Positions 15,295 to 17,196 of a stretch of 17,196 bases of DNA are shown here, in pieces. Below the pieces are notes generated by a model, which did not search any database, was not told the DNA's origin, and worked only from the letters and a program-made list of their open reading frames with translations. The position numbers were made by a program, and so were the translations under genes. Source of the stretch: Bryobacteraceae bacterium (GTDB lineage Bacteria > Acidobacteriota > Terriglobia > Bryobacterales > Bryobacteraceae); assembly GCA_025929455.1 (NCBI GenBank), contig JAICMB010000012.1, forward strand, positions 1 to 17,196. The letters are read 5' to 3'. How positions within the stretch are numbered: position 1 is the stretch's first letter; every line of letters starts with the position of its first letter.

Positions 15295-16659
15295 ATGAAC
15301 GCCACAATCATCGGCACCGGCTACGTCGGGCTTACGACGGGAGCGTGCCTGGCCTACATCGGCCATAACGTCACGTGCGTGGACGCCGATTGCCAAAAAA
15401 TCGACATGCTGCGGCGTGGCGAAACGCCGATCTATGAGCCGTATCTCGTGGACCTGCTCGAAGCCGCGGGCAAAAACCTGAAATTCGAGACCGAATACGC
15501 CAAGGCGGTGCCCGGTGCGGACGTGGTGTTCATCGCCGTCGGCACCCCGCCCTCTCCCGACGGCGGTCCGGACCTGCGGTACCTTTGTGCGGCCGCGCGC
15601 GGCATCGGCCAGCACTTCGATGGCGACTTCACAGTAGTCGTAAACAAATCGACGGTTCCTATCGGCAGCGGAAACTGGGTGGGCTCGCTCGTGCGCGAGT
15701 CGTACGAGCAGCACCACGGGCGCAAGCCGGACGGCCAGTTTTCCGTCGCATCAAACCCGGAATTTCTGCGCGAAGGCACAGCCTTGAGTGACAGTCTGTA
15801 TCCGGACCGCGTCGTCATCGGATCCGACGACCAGCGCTCGCTCGAAACCCTGTACACCCTGTATCGCCCGATTCTGGACCAGACCTTCGCTGCCCCGGCG
15901 TTTCTGCCGCGTCCGGAGGAACTCGGCGCCGCGCCGCTCATCTCGACTGACCTCGCCTCGGCGGAGTTGATCAAGTACGCCGCGAACGCGTTCCTGGCAC
16001 TCAAGATCAGCTTCATCAACGAAATTGCGCAGCTTTCGGAAAAGGTGGGTGCCGACATCCGCCAAGTCGCGAAAGGCATTGGCCTCGATTCCCGCATCGG
16101 CACGCGCTTTCTGCAGGCGGGCATCGGCTGGGGCGGTTCGTGTTTCGGAAAGGACACCGCCGCGCTGATCTCAACCGCCGGCGAGTATGGCCTTACGATG
16201 CCGATCGTCGAAGCCGCGCGCGAGATCAATCGCCGTCAACGCGAGCACGTCGTCGAGAAGCTGCTCAACGAGCTGAAGATTCTCAAAGGCCGCACCGTGG
16301 GCCTGCTCGGTCTGGCGTTCAAGCCGAACACGGACGATCTGCGCGAAGCGCCCGCGCTCGACATAGCGCGCAAGCTGATCGAACGCGGCTGCAGGGTGAA
16401 GGCGCACGACCCTGTTGCGCTCGATCGCTTTCAGAAAGAGTACGCCGATATGGGCGTGATCTGCTGCGATACGCCGGAGAAAGTTGCCGAAGATGCCGAC
16501 GCTGTGGTGCTGGTCACCGAGTGGCAGCAGTATCGCGAACTGCCCTGGCACGATCTGATTCACACCATGCGCACACCGATCCTGCTCGACGGCCGCAACG
16601 CGCTCGATGGCGAGCGTCTGGCGCGCGCCGGGTACCGTTACATCGGCATCAATGGCTGA
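15295..16659 (+). CDS. ugd: UDP-glucose 6-dehydrogenase
   Basis: A 454-aa enzyme oxidising UDP-glucose to UDP-glucuronate with 2 NAD+, supplying exopolysaccharide, capsule or lipid A sugar precursors. The N-terminal NAD-binding fold begins at once (IIGTGYVG at 5-12), followed by VDAD and the conserved FIAVGTPP region. The catalytic Cys283 lies in GWGGSCFGKD, and the C-terminal substrate domain has GLAFKPNTDDLREAP. GDP-mannose dehydrogenases share this fold, but the length and the GSCFGKD context favour Ugd. It begins 67 bases after the kinase gene with no Shine-Dalgarno. A weak TGCTAAGTT (15274-15282) could be an extended -10 of its own promoter. It overlaps the next gene by 8 bases. Confidence 0.95.
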   Translation: MNATIIGTGYVGLTTGACLAYIGHNVTCVDADCQKIDMLRRGETPIYEPYLVDLLEAAGKNLKFETEYAKAVPGADVVFIAVGTPPSPDGGPDLRYLCAAARGIGQHFDGDFTVVVNKSTVPIGSGNWVGSLVRESYEQHHGRKPDGQFSVASNPEFLREGTALSDSLYPDRVVIGSDDQRSLETLYTLYRPILDQTFAAPAFLPRPEELGAAPLISTDLASAELIKYAANAFLALKISFINEIAQLSEKVGADIRQVAKGIGLDSRIGTRFLQAGIGWGGSCFGKDTAALISTAGEYGLTMPIVEAAREINRRQREHVVEKLLNELKILKGRTVGLLGLAFKPNTDDLREAPALDIARKLIERGCRVKAHDPVALDRFQKEYADMGVICCDTPEKVAEDADAVVLVTEWQQYRELPWHDLIHTMRTPILLDGRNALDGERLARAGYRYIGING

Positions 16660-17196
16660 ACCGGGACCCGGTTGGGACCGGGAACTGGCGGCGGCGGTAG
16701 CGGCTTCCCGCGAGGCCGCGCGCATCGCCAGCGCCATGCAGGCCGGCATCACCTCGGAAGCGAAGGCGGACGGCTCGCCCGTAACCGCCGCCGATAAAGA
16801 GTGCGAGCGAGTGATCGCGGCGTTGCTCACCGAAGCGTTTCCCGATGACGGTCTATTCGGCGAAGAGGGCGCGCGCCGTGACTCGCGCAGCGGCCGGCGC
16901 TGGATCGTCGATCCCATCGACGGCACGCGCGATTACGTGCGGGGCAATCAGTTCTGGGCCAATCTGATCGCGCTCGAGGCGGGCGACGAGGTCGTCTGCG
17001 GTCTGGTGCATCTCCCGCGCCTGGGCCTGTTGTACACCGCCACCCGCGGCGGCGGCGCCTATCGCAATGGCGAGCGCATACAGCCCTCCCAACGTACCGA
17101 TCCCGCCGATTCCGTGTTCTGCATGGACGGCCTGAACCGTTCGCCGCGCATGCCCTTCCGCGACCGGCTGCTCGAGTACATCTCGCGCTTCTGGGC
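16652..17196 (+). CDS. Inositol monophosphatase family phosphatase (HisN-like), 3' end outside window
   Basis: The first 181 codons of a Mg-dependent sugar/nucleotide phosphatase; the frame is open to the window edge. Metal-binding motifs are present: GEEG at 70-73 and DPIDGT at 87-92 (WIVDPIDGTRDYVRG). A following NLIALEAGDEVVCGLVHLP and GGGAYRNGERI complete the first half of the fold. The WIVDPIDGT...VRG...W..LIAL arrangement is most like histidinol-phosphatase (HisN) members, but CysQ or true inositol phosphatases cannot be excluded. About a third of the protein is missing. ATG 16652 overlaps the ugd stop (ATGGCTGA), so translation is probably coupled. Confidence 0.85.
   Translation, partial: MAEPGPGWDRELAAAVAASREAARIASAMQAGITSEAKADGSPVTAADKECERVIAALLTEAFPDDGLFGEEGARRDSRSGRRWIVDPIDGTRDYVRGNQFWANLIALEAGDEVVCGLVHLPRLGLLYTATRGGGAYRNGERIQPSQRTDPADSVFCMDGLNRSPRMPFRDRLLEYISRFW

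Overview
The window is about 17.2 kb of dense, GC-rich bacterial DNA with every recognisable gene on the + strand. Gene content and style (a type VI secretion block with its own Ser/Thr kinase, a MEDS-PAS histidine kinase, an HD-GYP protein beside a cupredoxin, dispersed paired-hairpin repeats, GTG and TTG starts) suggest an environmental Gram-negative, most likely an acidobacterium of the Solibacter/Bryobacter type. That placement is inference; no rRNA or marker gene is present.

Layout. (1) 2-3055: a tightly packed set of three genes: the 3' end of a type-1 copper cupredoxin-like protein, a two-TM sensor with a cytoplasmic HD-GYP (c-di-GMP phosphodiesterase) domain, and a predicted outer-membrane beta-barrel. 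(2) 3092-3835: a class II Fic protein, followed without a gap by what looks like the C-terminal stub of a carbohydrate-binding-type domain (about 3842-4000). (3) 4045-5073: a COMT-like O-methyltransferase. (4) 5118-7882: a CheY/Rcp-type response regulator and a MEDS-PAS-PAS histidine kinase, a plausible signalling pair. (5) 7883-8473: about 590 bp with no credible gene, filled largely by a head-to-head inverted repeat whose outer ends are two-hairpin palindromes. (6) 8474-15227: tssK, tssL, tssM (T6SS baseplate adaptor and membrane-complex subunits) and a membrane-anchored Ser/Thr kinase. More two-hairpin repeats lie between tssL and tssM. (7) 15295-17196: UDP-glucose 6-dehydrogenase overlapping the start of an inositol-monophosphatase/HisN-like phosphatase that runs off the window.

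How it fits together. TssK links the T6SS baseplate to the TssL/TssM envelope complex; the kinase downstream of tssM is well placed for post-translational control of the apparatus. The remaining T6SS genes (sheath, Hcp, VgrG, ClpV, TssJ) are not in view. The other units are signalling (c-di-GMP turnover, two-component phosphorelay, Fic) and envelope-sugar metabolism (UDP-glucuronate).

The most unusual feature is the non-coding palindrome family. At least five copies share one architecture (flank, hairpin 1 framed GCAGG/CCTGC, hairpin 2 framed GGC/GCC). Their stems differ in sequence but mostly keep pairing, and they surround and interrupt the T6SS genes.
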